From a virus: 45,629 nucleotides of DNA. Shown here one piece after another: positions 15,571 to 24,674 of the stretch (its first letter is position 1; each line of letters begins with the position of its first letter). The notes under the pieces are model-generated. The model did no database searches. It saw nothing but the letters and a program-made list of their open reading frames with translations, and had not been told where the DNA came from. The translations under genes were made by a program, and so were the position numbers. Where the stretch lies: positions 1-45,629 of the IMG/VR virus record IMGVR_UViG_3300031977_003418; one strand, written 5' to 3'.

Positions 15571-16253
15571 GTCAGGGCCTCGACAAACCGGGCCGTGGCC
15601 ATGCCGTGCCAGCCGCGCGTGACCCTGGGCCACATCCCACCTTCCGGATCCTCCAGCCGCATGGCGCAGTGCGGATCGTTGAAGTTCAGCACCGTCCCGG
15701 CGGCATAGGCCCGGCGGAACTGGGGGCCGATCTCGACCGACCACAGCCCGGCGCTGACCTCTTCGACCCGGCTGGTGGCGAACATCGACGACCCCAGCAG
15801 GCCGCCGTTGTCGATCGAGAACACATCCCCGCCCTGCAGCGCCTGCCCCGTGACGATGCGGATCAGGGCCGTGTCGTCGTTCAGCGCGACCGCCTCTTCC
15901 AGCTCGGCCTCCATCGCGCCGGATCCGAACTCGGACCCGTCGCCAAACGTCGACCCGTCCGAGAACGGCACGGACGACACGCCTCCCGTCGGCGATTGCT
16001 CGACAAAGGGCACGTCCAGCCGGGCACCGCCCCGCATCCGCAGGGTCATGGCGCGCAATGCCCGATGATGCGCAGGCGTCGAGGCCTTCATCTCGTCGAA
16101 CTCGGCCACCCACCAGCCGCCGCCGTCGGTCGAAATGCGCGCCGCCGGCAGGCCGAGGCTTGAGGGGCCTTCGATCACCGAGTCCACCAGCCGCCAGCGC
16201 AGGCCGACCGGGGTGAAGGGGCGCTGGAACGGCAGCCGATCGATCACCGTCAC
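15567..16253 (-). CDS. Distal tail-type protein
   Basis: The 228-residue protein is beta-rich and directly follows the tape measure gene (start overlaps its stop as ATGA). It has WRLVDSVIEGPSSLG, GGWWVAEFDEMKAS and an acidic low-complexity patch (SDGSTFGDGSEFGSG). Size and place fit the protein joining tail tube to hub (gpM or gp12-like). Function is inferred from synteny. Confidence 0.72.
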   Translation of the reverse strand: MTVIDRLPFQRPFTPVGLRWRLVDSVIEGPSSLGLPAARISTDGGGWWVAEFDEMKASTPAHHRALRAMTLRMRGGARLDVPFVEQSPTGGVSSVPFSDGSTFGDGSEFGSGAMEAELEEAVALNDDTALIRIVTGQALQGGDVFSIDNGGLLGSSMFATSRVEEVSAGLWSVEIGPQFRRAYAAGTVLNFNDPHCAMRLEDPEGGMWPRVTRGWHGMATARFVEALT

Positions 16254-19021
16254 CCCCTCATCATCCGGTCGCCGCGTTGCTTCTCGGCGGCCGTCGCATC
16301 CACAATCGACACGGCGGCCGAGGCCCCGCGCGTGGCCCCGACCTGCGAGGCCATCCGGTCGCGGCGGTCGATCTCGGCATAGAACTCGGGCGTCATCAGA
16401 TTGCCCGTGAAGTTATACGTTCGGGCGTCGACGATCCGGGCCGGGCCGGCACCCGCCGCCTGGGCCATCATGGCCATCGAACGCGGATGGCTGGCGACCT
16501 TCGATCCCGTGGGCAGCCAGGCCAGTTCCGGGCCTTCCTCGCCCACCCAGGTCAGACCGCCGCGCCAGTGGTCGGTGCCCGCCGCATTGCGGCCGATCCC
16601 GCCGGTGAAGAAGGCGCCGACGGCGCTCAGCACACCACTGATGCCGCCGGACTGGGCGCCCTGCCCCTGAAAGATCGCGGACCAGTCCATGTCGAACAGG
16701 CTGTCGATCAGCCGGTCGACCATGCGGTCGGCCGCGGACTCCAGCTGCTCGGCGACCGCGTCACCGATGTCACCGCGCCGGATGTCGTCGACGAAGCCCT
16801 TGACCCAGTCGCGACCGGCGCCCACGGCCTCGGCCGCGATTTCTTCCTCGATCTCGGACCGGGCGCGCGCCTCGCCGTCGCCATAGTTCAGGACCTCGCG
16901 ACGCTCGATCTCCCGCGCGCGCTGCTGGATCCGCTCTTGGGTCTCCAGCTGCCGCGTACGCCGTTCGTCACCCGACAGCCGCGCCAGCGTCAGGGCATGC
17001 GCTTCGGCGGCCAGAGCCACTTCCCGGCCCATCACAATGACCCGGGCCTCTTCCAGCTCAAGCAGGTCCCGCTGCGCCAGCGCGCGCGCGACCGCCGTCT
17101 TCACCCCCGCCTTTTCATAGGTCTGGATCCGGGCGGTTAGCTCTTCCTGACGCTCCAGCCCTCTGGCAAAGGCTTCATTCCCCAGCAGCCGCTCATACTC
17201 GATGCCCTGGGTGCGCAGCAGCACATCCAGCTGGCGCTCCGTCGACACCTCTCGGGCCGCCACCAGACGCGCCTGTTCGGCCTCCGCTTGGGCACGGGCC
17301 TCGGCCGCCGGAACTTCGGCGTCCTCCAGCTCACGGATCCGGCGGGTGACCGCCTCCTGGTCCTCCAGCGCCCGGATGCGGTCAGCATCTTCATAGGCGC
17401 GGGCCTCGGCTATCTGCAATTCCAGCTGCCGGTCTTCCTCGCGTCGGCGGCGCTGTTCCGCCTCGCGGGCCTCACGCTCGGCCGCACGGGCGCCCGACCG
17501 GTCCGGCCGGTTGCGGGCCTCGCGATCCTTCTCCAGCTGGGCGGCCTGGTTGGCGGCAGCCTGGGCCACCTCGTCAGGCGAGCGTTGCCGCCCCCCGATC
17601 TCGGCAGCCAGGGCATCGCGTTCGGCCCGCATCCGGGCCAGACCGCCGTCGCCCTCCAGCGTCCGATCAAGGTTGCGATCAAAAGCGCCGGATCGGGCGC
17701 CGCCCCGCTCCACGCGGGCGATGTCCCGGTCCAGCTGCGCCAGACGTTCCGCATCGGTGACGTACAGCCACTCGCCGAACTTCGTCGTCGTGTCGCTGAT
17801 CCAGCGGCCCAGGGCCTGCCAGGCGTCCGTCATGCCGTCGACATTGTCGGCGTGATCCTTGAGCGCGCCTTCCATCCCTTCCAGCAGGATCTTCTGCGCG
17901 GCCAGCTGGTCGCCCTGCTTCATCAGGCTGTCGATATTGTCCAGCGTCGCCTGATCGAAGATGCCCATGGTCCGCGTCAGTTCGCGGGCGGCCTTGTCCG
18001 GCTCGACCATGGCCTTGGCCAGATTCTGGGTGGCCTGTTCGGCATCGATGCCGAACACCGAGGCATAATCCTTGCCCAGGGCGATCAGGCCCGGAATGAT
18101 CTCGCCCGCGATCCGGCCGGTCGCCAGATAGGCCGCGCCCTGTTCCCGGGCCGACTTGATCGACACCTCGCCCTGGGCCGCGCCGGCCCGCGCCAGTTCG
18201 TCCAGCTGTTCGGCCGTCAGGCCCGAGGCCCGACCTAGTCCGGTCACCGCGCGTTCCAGCGCCAGATTCTGCTGTCCGGCATCCCAGACGGCATAGCCGG
18301 CCACCGCCACGCCCGCCGCCACCGCCGTCACGGCACCGCCCAGCAGCAGCATCGAGGCCCGCGCCTTGATGCCCGAGGTCGCCAGGGCATCCATGATCTG
18401 CGGACCCTGCTGGATCGCGATCATGGCCGGGTTCATGCCCATGGCCGCCGTGACCAGCACGTCGGCGCCCTGTCGGCTCAGGTTCAGCCGGCTGGCCATC
18501 TGGTTGCGGGTCAGGCCGCCGGTGTTGCGTGCCAGCGCCGCTGTCGTGGCATCCAGCCGCCCCTTGGCCAGTTCCTGGCCCCGGGCAAACTCCATCGCCG
18601 TCAGATGCCCGCGCGCCTGCAGGGCATTCATCTCGGCCAGCTCGCGATTATAGCGGTCGGTCGCCGCCCACAGTGGATCGATCTCGGCGCGGATGGCGGC
18701 GGCGGTGCGGGCCGCCCGCTCATCGGCCGCATACAGCGTCCGTGCCGCGACATCCGCGCGGGCATTGCCGCCGGTCGAGACGCCGGTGATGCGGTCGATA
18801 TTGGCCTGCACCGGGCTGCGCGGCGCCTTCGACGCCTCGGCCGCGACCTCGCGCAGCTTCTGAACCTGCCGATCGGCAGCGGTCACCGCCGCCTCGGTCG
18901 CCGTCTTTGTCCGGGTCGCGCCGCCGACCAGGGCGTCCTCGACCCGCTTGGCCTCGGCGACGACCTCGGCACCGCCCTCGGGCTTCAGCCGGATCGCGAC
19001 CTGTTTCACCGATCCGACCAT
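16250..19021 (-). CDS. Tail length tape-measure protein
   Basis: At 923 residues this is the longest gene. It has a helical N-terminus, a hydrophobic middle (MLLLGGAVTAVAAGVAVAGYAVW, about 210-235) and very long Arg/Glu-rich coiled coil (about 440-720), as in lambda gpH-type proteins. The C-terminus (GRNAAGTDHWRGGLTWVGEEGPELAWLPTGSKVASH) carries a motif common to tape measures. At about 1.5 angstrom per residue a tail near 140 nm would be expected. A degenerate family A site (16954-16968) encodes GDERR in the coiled coil. Confidence 0.93.
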   Translation of the reverse strand: MVGSVKQVAIRLKPEGGAEVVAEAKRVEDALVGGATRTKTATEAAVTAADRQVQKLREVAAEASKAPRSPVQANIDRITGVSTGGNARADVAARTLYAADERAARTAAAIRAEIDPLWAATDRYNRELAEMNALQARGHLTAMEFARGQELAKGRLDATTAALARNTGGLTRNQMASRLNLSRQGADVLVTAAMGMNPAMIAIQQGPQIMDALATSGIKARASMLLLGGAVTAVAAGVAVAGYAVWDAGQQNLALERAVTGLGRASGLTAEQLDELARAGAAQGEVSIKSAREQGAAYLATGRIAGEIIPGLIALGKDYASVFGIDAEQATQNLAKAMVEPDKAARELTRTMGIFDQATLDNIDSLMKQGDQLAAQKILLEGMEGALKDHADNVDGMTDAWQALGRWISDTTTKFGEWLYVTDAERLAQLDRDIARVERGGARSGAFDRNLDRTLEGDGGLARMRAERDALAAEIGGRQRSPDEVAQAAANQAAQLEKDREARNRPDRSGARAAEREAREAEQRRRREEDRQLELQIAEARAYEDADRIRALEDQEAVTRRIRELEDAEVPAAEARAQAEAEQARLVAAREVSTERQLDVLLRTQGIEYERLLGNEAFARGLERQEELTARIQTYEKAGVKTAVARALAQRDLLELEEARVIVMGREVALAAEAHALTLARLSGDERRTRQLETQERIQQRAREIERREVLNYGDGEARARSEIEEEIAAEAVGAGRDWVKGFVDDIRRGDIGDAVAEQLESAADRMVDRLIDSLFDMDWSAIFQGQGAQSGGISGVLSAVGAFFTGGIGRNAAGTDHWRGGLTWVGEEGPELAWLPTGSKVASHPRSMAMMAQAAGAGPARIVDARTYNFTGNLMTPEFYAEIDRRDRMASQVGATRGASAAVSIVDATAAEKQRGDRMMRG

Positions 19022-19024
19022 CGC

Positions 19025-19711
19025 CTAGCTCCAATTCCTGATTATGGCCGCCGTCGCCCGGTCGCCGCCGCGTCGGGCGACCGCGTCCAGATCCAGCCGC
19101 TTCTTCATCCGCACCTGCGGCACCAGGATGAACACCACGATGGTCCGACCCGCCGGGCCGTACAGGCGCGAGCCCCGGCCCCGTCCGCGATAGGGGGTGG
19201 CCGTCCCGCGCGTCAGCTGGGCCTGATCGACCACCAGCATGGCCCGCCGGCCGCCCAGATAGACGAACCTCAGCTTCATCCCCGTGCGGCGCTCAAAGCC
19301 CCCCGGGGTGATCCGCTCCTTGGCGCCGCGTCGGTTGATCGACTGACCGGCCGCCAGATTGGCGTCTCGCCTCAGGCCGAACCGTCCCGCCTCCGCTGTC
19401 GGGACCGCCATCCACAGGCCGTTGCGAGCCTTGATGGTCGCCCCGGTCGCGGCCGGGCCGATGATCTTCGGCGAGCGCGTCTCAATCCAGCCGGCGGCGT
19501 CCAGACTGTCGGTCCGCTCAGGAAACACCCGGGCCCGCCAGGTCTTCGGCAGGCGATTGCCGGCAAAGGCGCCCTGCGTCTCTCGGCGCACATCCTCCAG
19601 CGTTTCGGCCGTCGCCTGGACGATCCCCTTTCGCACCGCCGAGGCGCCGTCCGCCTCCATCATCTTCGCCAGGTCGGTCGCCCCCAGCCATTCGGACTTG
19701 AAGCCGGGCAT
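19025..19711 (-). CDS. Tail protein of the DUF6441 type
   Basis: The 228-residue protein lies between the tail chaperone and tape measure. It is rich in basic residues in its C-terminal half (GRGRGSRLYGPAGRTIVVFILVPQVRMKKRLDLDAVARRG), in agreement with DUF6441 phage proteins. The ATG shares its A with the preceding TGA, so it is coupled to translation of the frameshifted chaperone tail. It may be a tail completion or chaperone-associated protein. Confidence 0.7.
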   Translation of the reverse strand: MPGFKSEWLGATDLAKMMEADGASAVRKGIVQATAETLEDVRRETQGAFAGNRLPKTWRARVFPERTDSLDAAGWIETRSPKIIGPAATGATIKARNGLWMAVPTAEAGRFGLRRDANLAAGQSINRRGAKERITPGGFERRTGMKLRFVYLGGRRAMLVVDQAQLTRGTATPYRGRGRGSRLYGPAGRTIVVFILVPQVRMKKRLDLDAVARRGGDRATAAIIRNWS

Positions 19712-20486
19712 CAGCGGGGATCCTCGGTCTCGCCGCCCTCATCGGCGGCCGATTTCAGGGCCGTGACCAGGACCGCCTCGATCTCCGGAAGGATCTCGGC
19801 CAGCAGCGGCGTCTGGATCTGCAGATGATCGGCCATCGACAGGACCGCCCCCATGTCCAGGGCGAAGGCCCCGGCCATCCCGACCCGCAGTTGGAACCGG
19901 CAGCTCTCAATCACGGTCCAGGCCAGCATCCCGTCATCGGTACGGGGCTGGTTGATCTCTAGCGGGCAGCCTTCGCAGGTTTCGCCGTTGATCTCCCGGC
20001 AGAACCGGCAGTTTTCTTCGCCCCCGCGCGCGACGAAGGCCGCGAGGGCGATGAGCCTTTTTTTTCCGCTTCGGCCGCCTGCTCCGCGATCAGCAGCGGC
20101 GTCACATACTGCCGCTCGAATGCCTCAAAGGCGGCGTCCACGCCGTTCATCAGATTGCTGATCGTGCCGGGGATGACGTCTTCCAGCTCGCCCGTCTCTT
20201 CGTCGGTGATCACCTGGTCCCGGGAAGGCTCGACAGGCTGGCCGTCCGAATCCCCGACACCCTCCCAGGCCTGGATCACGCGCTGGGCCAGAGTCAGGAC
20301 ATAGGTCACATGACCCTCGAAACCGTCACCGCCCAGGCGCACCGTCGCCCGGGCTGCCGCGCGGGCGGCCATGCGATCGGCCCGGGTGGCGGCGCGAACC
20401 TGCACCCGCACCGGCGGGTCCAGATCGGGCATCAGCGTCAGCCATTCGGGGGCCGCCTTGGCTGGGGCCTGGGTCACGTCAAGCAT
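19711..20486 (-). CDS. Tail assembly chaperone, -1 frameshift product (G-T type)
   Basis: Reading from ATG 20486 and slipping back one base on eight A (20065-20058, GAA AAA AAA GG) joins the first frame to a second that stops at 19711. The fusion is about 258 residues. The new part starts RLIALAAFVARGGEENCRFCRE and has four Cys (CxxC and CxxxxC spacing) before the MLAWTVIES region. The second frame has no good start of its own. Position between tail tube and tape measure is exactly that of lambda G/GT. The product should bind the tape measure and guide tube assembly. Confidence 0.85.
19959..20486 (-). CDS. Tail assembly chaperone, unshifted product (G type)
   Basis: The 175-residue protein has an Arg/Ala-rich N-terminal half (VQVRAATRADRMAARAAARATVRLGG) and an acidic middle, and ends in a low-complexity tail (SSPSRPSSRAGAKKTAGSAG) read after the slippery site. 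That change in composition marks the point where the -1 frame takes over. It should be the more abundant of the two chaperones. A perfect family A palindrome (20519-20533) lies 33 bases before the start. Confidence 0.85.
   Translation of the reverse strand: MLDVTQAPAKAAPEWLTLMPDLDPPVRVQVRAATRADRMAARAAARATVRLGGDGFEGHVTYVLTLAQRVIQAWEGVGDSDGQPVEPSRDQVITDEETGELEDVIPGTISNLMNGVDAAFEAFERQYVTPLLIAEQAAEAEKKGSSPSRPSSRAGAKKTAGSAGRSTAKPAKAAR
20058..20066 (-). promoter_or_regulatory. Slippery site for programmed -1 frameshifting
   Basis: On the minus strand the codons are GAA AAA AAA GGC. The run A-AAA-AAA permits both tRNAs to re-pair one base back. Reading then continues as AGG CTC ATC into the long second frame that ends at 19711. 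Confidence 0.85.
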
Positions 20487-20518
20487 GGATGGTCTCGATC
20501 TCGGCTTTGGCCCGGGCC

Positions 20519-20533
20519 ACGAACGCCGTTCGT
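20519..20533. repeat. Family A palindrome, perfect copy, intergenic
   Basis: ACGAACGCCGTTCGT lies in the 141-bp gap between tail tube and chaperone genes, 33 bases upstream of the chaperone ATG. This mirrors the placement before the endolysin gene. Confidence 0.85.
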
Positions 20534-20570
20534 CGCGGGGGCCGGACAGGGAGGGACGGTTGGAGTCGGT

Positions 20571-20597
20571 AAAGCCCCGCCGGCGAACCGGCGGGGC
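20571..20597 (-). terminator. Terminator after the tail tube gene
   Basis: A 10-bp perfect stem (20574-20583 with 20588-20597) closes a four-base loop and on the minus strand is followed by TTT. It lies 31 bases past the tail tube stop. Only part of the transcription should pass, so tail tube message would exceed that of the chaperone and later genes. Confidence 0.75.
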
Positions 20598-20627
20598 CTG
20601 CAGGGGCGCGCATCAGGCGCCCCGGCT

Positions 20628-21929
20628 TCAGTATTCGGCGACGTCGTTGACCAGCGTCACCACCAGCGACCGCTGGGTCGTCTGGTTCTCGAAGGCCATG
20701 GCCGGATAGTTGACGGTGATACCGCCCGGGCTGGTCAGGGACGCCGGGCGGCGGGGCAGGCGCACATTCTCCATCACATAGGTCAGGGAGTGGGCACCGC
20801 GCGTCCAGCCACCCCGCAGCGTCAGGGACTCGCGGGCATTGGCCTTGTCGCGCATGCGGGTGTCGGCAAACCGGACCGTCAGGTCCAGACCGGCCGAAAA
20901 GGCCGCCGGATCCGCGCCGCCGATGCGCCCGTCAGAGCGGATCGATTCATCGCGCTCAAGATTGTTGTTCGCGCTCAGGGTCGCGCTCTGCACATAGGCC
21001 AGAGGCACGCCTGCGTCCTCGACATAGCCGGAAAACTGCGAGAACCGCTCCCAGGCCCATTCGGCCGACAGGGTTCCGGACTGGCGCGAGGCGGCCTCGG
21101 TCTCGCCCTGGGCCACCAGATTGAAGCTGGCGTTCAGCAGACCCCCGCGCTGCTTCTGGATCGACATACTGTCGTACATCACACCAAAGTTCAGCCGCGA
21201 CGACGGCACCTCGGGGTTCCACAGTTCGACCGCCGCATCCGGCAGGTCCTGGGCGCCGGCGGTAAAGACGTGGTTGTACGGCCCCGAGGCCGAGCCGCCC
21301 GCCAGCGTCGCCGCCGACCGGGTCGCATTGGACGCAGGAACCGTCGAGGCCACCAGGGTGACCGAGTTGCCGGCGGTGCCGATCGTGTCGTGGATGATCA
21401 GAAGGGTGTCGCCCTTCAGATTCACCCGATAGCTCATGGCCGCGATGTCGGCGTCGTTGGAGGCGTTCAGCACCCGGCACAGATTGGCCAGGGTGTCGGC
21501 CAGGGTCGCACCGATATCGACCTCGAGGTTGGCGGCCACACCGCCCGAGGCGACGAAGGTCACATCCTCGCCCGCAATGGTCAGGGTCGCGTCCTCTTCC
21601 GGCTGGGCCGAGAAGACATAGCTACCGGTCGCGGCCACGCCCTGGGTCGTCACCGGAGCCCCGAACATGCCCTTCAGGTGCAGGCCGATGTAGCGCACAT
21701 CGACCCCGGCCGTCACCGAGCCGCCGTCGTTGATCGCCCCGTCGCCGCCGTCCTGGGCATTGCGCCCCCGGCCCAGCGTCGGATCATCCAGAATGTCCTG
21801 GCTTTCGCCCAGGTCGATGCTGACGACCGGCATCCCCCGAAAACCGGTGGCGGGCACGGTCCCGTACCCCGCCGTCGACCACGCCATTGCCACACCGGCG
21901 TTGGCGCCACGCGCGCGCTTGCCTGCCAT
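20628..21929 (-). CDS. Major tail tube protein
   Basis: The 433-residue protein is beta-rich with repeated strand patterns (SYVFSAQPEEDATLTIAGEDVTFVA, LRGGWTRGAHSLTYVMENVRLP) and ends VTVNYPAMAFENQTTQRSLVVTLVNDVAEY-like, as in the phage tail tube families. It lies between the tail terminator and tail chaperone genes. An insertion of about 120 residues in the middle may be a surface Ig-like domain. A terminator follows directly, which fits a highly expressed structural gene. Confidence 0.85.
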   Translation of the reverse strand: MAGKRARGANAGVAMAWSTAGYGTVPATGFRGMPVVSIDLGESQDILDDPTLGRGRNAQDGGDGAINDGGSVTAGVDVRYIGLHLKGMFGAPVTTQGVAATGSYVFSAQPEEDATLTIAGEDVTFVASGGVAANLEVDIGATLADTLANLCRVLNASNDADIAAMSYRVNLKGDTLLIIHDTIGTAGNSVTLVASTVPASNATRSAATLAGGSASGPYNHVFTAGAQDLPDAAVELWNPEVPSSRLNFGVMYDSMSIQKQRGGLLNASFNLVAQGETEAASRQSGTLSAEWAWERFSQFSGYVEDAGVPLAYVQSATLSANNNLERDESIRSDGRIGGADPAAFSAGLDLTVRFADTRMRDKANARESLTLRGGWTRGAHSLTYVMENVRLPRRPASLTSPGGITVNYPAMAFENQTTQRSLVVTLVNDVAEY

Positions 21930-21954
21930 ATCGATCTCCTGTCAGATTCTGCCG

Positions 21955-22368
21955 CTACAGCGGCGAGGGGGTGGAATATTCAGCGACGACAGCGGCGCTG
22001 GCCTCGGCCTGGGCTTCCACGCCAGAGCCGTCCAGGCTGTCGGTCTGGGGGGCCTCCGTCTCCAGCCAGCCGCACAGACCGCCCAGAAAGCGATCGGCTT
22101 CGACCGCCGTGCGGAGGGACGCGAACAGGGCTTCCAGCGTCGACCGATCGGGGGCGGCGAACATCAGCGGAATCCGGTGCTGATAGGTGTAATTGATCGG
22201 CGACAGATCGACCTCGGGCTCGCCGGGATCACCATCTGTCATGATCACAGCGCCGCCCACGCCGATGCGGGTCGAAAAACTTCGGTTTCGGCCGACGTCG
22301 GCGCCGGGCAGGGTCGCGACCAGCAGGGCCTCGACCGCCGCCAGAACGGTCTCTCTCTGGCTACTCAT
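21955..22368 (-). CDS. Tail terminator-like protein
   Basis: The 137-residue protein lies between the head-tail joiner and the tail tube and has SQRETVLAAVEALLVATLPGADV and INYTYQHRIPLMFAA. This is the size and fold pattern of the minor tail U or tail terminator family that caps the tail tube. It overlaps the upstream gene by 8 bases. The assignment rests mainly on order. Confidence 0.7.
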   Translation of the reverse strand: MSSQRETVLAAVEALLVATLPGADVGRNRSFSTRIGVGGAVIMTDGDPGEPEVDLSPINYTYQHRIPLMFAAPDRSTLEALFASLRTAVEADRFLGGLCGWLETEAPQTDSLDGSGVEAQAEASAAVVAEYSTPSPL

Positions 22369-22672
22369 GGGGCGCCACCTTGCACAGCCAGACGCCCTTG
22401 CGGTCCAGCGTCGGGGTCTCGATCACGCGCAGCGATTCTTCGGTCGTTGCACGGACCAGAACCTGACCCGCCACCGGTGCCGACACTTCGGACTGGCGGA
22501 CTCTCACATAGCGAACGCGGACGACGGCCTGGCTTTCGCGCCAGCTCGCTTCCTCGTCCTTTTCGGCGACGCGGATCCGGACGGGGTCCGTGATCCCCGC
22601 CCAGGTCGCGTCTTCGCCGAGGCGGCGGAAAACGGCATCTTGTTGCCGCGCCACGGCCTCGGCGAAGCTCAT
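22361..22672 (-). CDS. Head-tail joining protein (gpFII-like)
   Basis: The 103-residue protein (MSFAEAVARQQDAVFRRLGEDATW...) has the small beta-barrel pattern of lambda gpFII-type joiners: RIRVAEKDEEASWRESQAVVRVRYVRVRQSEV and a final GVWLCKVAP. It lies directly after the decoration protein and before the tail terminator, as expected for a neck protein that links the gpW ring to the tail. Confidence 0.75.
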   Translation of the reverse strand: MSFAEAVARQQDAVFRRLGEDATWAGITDPVRIRVAEKDEEASWRESQAVVRVRYVRVRQSEVSAPVAGQVLVRATTEESLRVIETPTLDRKGVWLCKVAPHE

Positions 22673-22682
22673 GACAGCGGCC

Positions 22683-23015
22683 CTAGATGACCGAGATCAG
22701 CTTGACCTTGCCGACGGCGGCGGCCGACAGCTTGGCCTCGATCGCCACACCGGCCTTGGTGTTACTGGTCGAGGTCGTGGTGAAGACCTTGGCGGTGTCG
22801 TCCCAGTAGACCAGGGCGCCCTGGGTCCAGGCCTGGCTGGTCGCGGCGGCGTGCTCGAAGCAGCCCTCGGTGTCGCCGTTAAACGTCTCGCCCTGGGCCG
22901 CATCGGTCGAGGGGATGGCGATGATGGAGCCGATCTTGACGCCGGTGCCTGCGGTCACGCCGCCAGAGGGGGCGACCAGGTCGAGGCCAATGCCCCGCTT
23001 GATATAAGTACGCAT
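22683..23015 (-). CDS. Capsid decoration-like protein, DUF2190
   Basis: The 110-residue protein (MRTYIKRGIGLDLVAPSGGVTAGTGV..., then GALVYWDDTAKVFTTTSTSNTKAGVAIEA) matches the DUF2190 family found next to capsid genes. DUF2190 proteins probably trimerise on the capsid surface. It follows the major capsid gene after a 171-base spacer with a strong hairpin, perhaps giving it separate expression or message stability. Confidence 0.85.
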   Translation of the reverse strand: MRTYIKRGIGLDLVAPSGGVTAGTGVKIGSIIAIPSTDAAQGETFNGDTEGCFEHAAATSQAWTQGALVYWDDTAKVFTTTSTSNTKAGVAIEAKLSAAAVGKVKLISVI

Positions 23016-23068
23016 CGTTCGCTTTCCTTGCGCTGGGTGGGGCCGGAGGGTCTGCCGCCGGTGAAGAC

Positions 23069-23104
23069 AGGCGACCCGGCGCGCGCGGGCACGTCGGGTC
23101 GCCT
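23069..23104 (-). other. Hairpin in the decoration/capsid spacer
   Basis: The 10-bp stem (23069-23078 with 23095-23104) is GC-rich. No clear T run follows on the minus strand, so it may be a weak terminator, a processing site or an mRNA stabiliser. The whole 23016-23186 spacer has no convincing gene. Confidence 0.5.
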
Positions 23105-23186
23105 GGGGTCATCGGGAGCGGAAAAGGGTGCCGGGGGCGCGTGCGCGGCCCCGGCCCAGGCGACGGGGTCAGCCGGCAGGCGGAGA

Positions 23187-24674
23187 TCAGGCGCCGGCGT
23201 TGCGATAGGCGCCGCGGTAGTCGACACCGCCGAAGTAGAAGTCCAGCGTCACGCGCCAGGCCATCCCGTCGACGTTGAACGGCTCTTCAGAGATCACGCG
23301 CGGGCCGGGCGAGTCCGACAGATAGCCGTAGGACCAGACCGGGGCCTCGGCCGGATCGGCGTACAGCTCCCAGCCATTGCCGGCCACGGCGCCCTCGGCC
23401 ACCACCTGCAGCTGGCCCGCAAACGGGTTCACCTCGCCCAGCACGACCGGCTGGATCGAGGCCGTCACCTGCTGGGCCGTGGTCAGCTGGTCGGCGCCGA
23501 CCAGCAGCACCTTGGGCATCAGGTTCAGGACATTTCCGTCCAGATCCGTCTGCTTCATCATGGCCGCGCGGGCCGTGCCCAGGGTGGCGACGCTGATGGC
23601 ACCGCCCGAACCGGCCAGGTTGCCGTGTGCCGAGTTGAACAGATTGACGTTGTCCGACAGCTTGGGACCATTGCCGCTGTTCAGCGCCTTGACCGCATAG
23701 GCCGTGGCGTTCTCGAAGCGACGGATCATGCCGCCGATCGAGCCGAACACATCGTCGAACGCGCCCAGATCATCATTGACGATCGCCTGTCGCGACAGGC
23801 GCAGGATGCGACCGAACGACCCGAGGGTGACCGACTCGCGGCCCTCATTGATCGTTCCGTTCTGGATCTCGCCATCCTCGGCATAGGCCTTGAGCGTCGG
23901 GAAGTCCCCGATGCGCAGCAGCTTTGTGGCCTTGAAGTCGGTCAGGTCGCGCCGACGGGCAATGGCCTGATAGGTCGGCTGGGCCGCGTTGTAGCGGGCC
24001 AGCAGGATCTTGTTACCGGCCGCCTCGAGGATCAGCGGGAAGTCCGACGTGGTGTGGGCGGCGCGCAGAATGGTCAGCGGGTCACGCTCGCGCGGGTTCA
24101 GACCGGCGGTGCGGGCGACAGCCAGTTCCAGCAGACGCATACCCATGAACTGGCGGGCCTGTTCGGTCGGTTCCGACCGCAGGGTGCGGGCGACCAGGGC
24201 ATCCACCACGGCCGAACGGGTGGCCTCGGGGGAGTCTGCCGGAACACCGGCGCGACCGGCGCCACCGGCTGCCGGGGACTGCGGCGCGCCGCCCGTGGCC
24301 GCACGCTGCAGTTCGCCGGCTTCGCGCAGCAGGGTCGCGCGGGCGGTCTCGACGCTGATCTCCCCGCGCTCATTCTGGGCCACCAGCTCAGACGCGCGGG
24401 TGCCGAGACCAAAGGCCGTCGCATCGGCCGAGAACGACAGCGCATCGACCGCACTGAAGCGGGTCACGCCACCGGCGGGCGACGGGGCCGAAGCCGGGGC
24501 CGCACGAACGGCGTTCGTGGCCTCGGGGGCGGGTTGTTGCGCGGGCGCGGGATCTGCCGCGCGCTCGGCCGGCGGAGTGGCCGGGGCAGCACCGCCAGCA
24601 CCATCGTCGGGGGCATAGGCGGGCGAGGCGAGCGCGGCGGCGGCCACGCCGCCCATCATACGGGAACGGATCAT
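23187..24674 (-). CDS. Internal-start capsid product (protease-free, proposed)
   Basis: Within the fusion, codon 223 is an ATG preceded by AGGAGA with eight bases between, a stronger ribosome site than that of the full gene. It would give a 495-residue product beginning MIRSRMMGG, with the scaffold-like linker and complete capsid domain but no protease. Phages need hundreds of capsid subunits but few proteases, so such a nested product makes sense (compare lambda C/Nu3). This start is inferred from sequence. Confidence 0.6.
   Translation of the reverse strand: MIRSRMMGGVAAAALASPAYAPDDGAGGAAPATPPAERAADPAPAQQPAPEATNAVRAAPASAPSPAGGVTRFSAVDALSFSADATAFGLGTRASELVAQNERGEISVETARATLLREAGELQRAATGGAPQSPAAGGAGRAGVPADSPEATRSAVVDALVARTLRSEPTEQARQFMGMRLLELAVARTAGLNPRERDPLTILRAAHTTSDFPLILEAAGNKILLARYNAAQPTYQAIARRRDLTDFKATKLLRIGDFPTLKAYAEDGEIQNGTINEGRESVTLGSFGRILRLSRQAIVNDDLGAFDDVFGSIGGMIRRFENATAYAVKALNSGNGPKLSDNVNLFNSAHGNLAGSGGAISVATLGTARAAMMKQTDLDGNVLNLMPKVLLVGADQLTTAQQVTASIQPVVLGEVNPFAGQLQVVAEGAVAGNGWELYADPAEAPVWSYGYLSDSPGPRVISEEPFNVDGMAWRVTLDFYFGGVDYRGAYRNAGA

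Noticed and set aside
22955-23227. 90-residue minus-strand frame across the capsid/decoration spacer
   Set aside because: Overlaps both neighbouring genes out of frame, is Pro/Ala-rich and contains the strong hairpin; no ribosome site.
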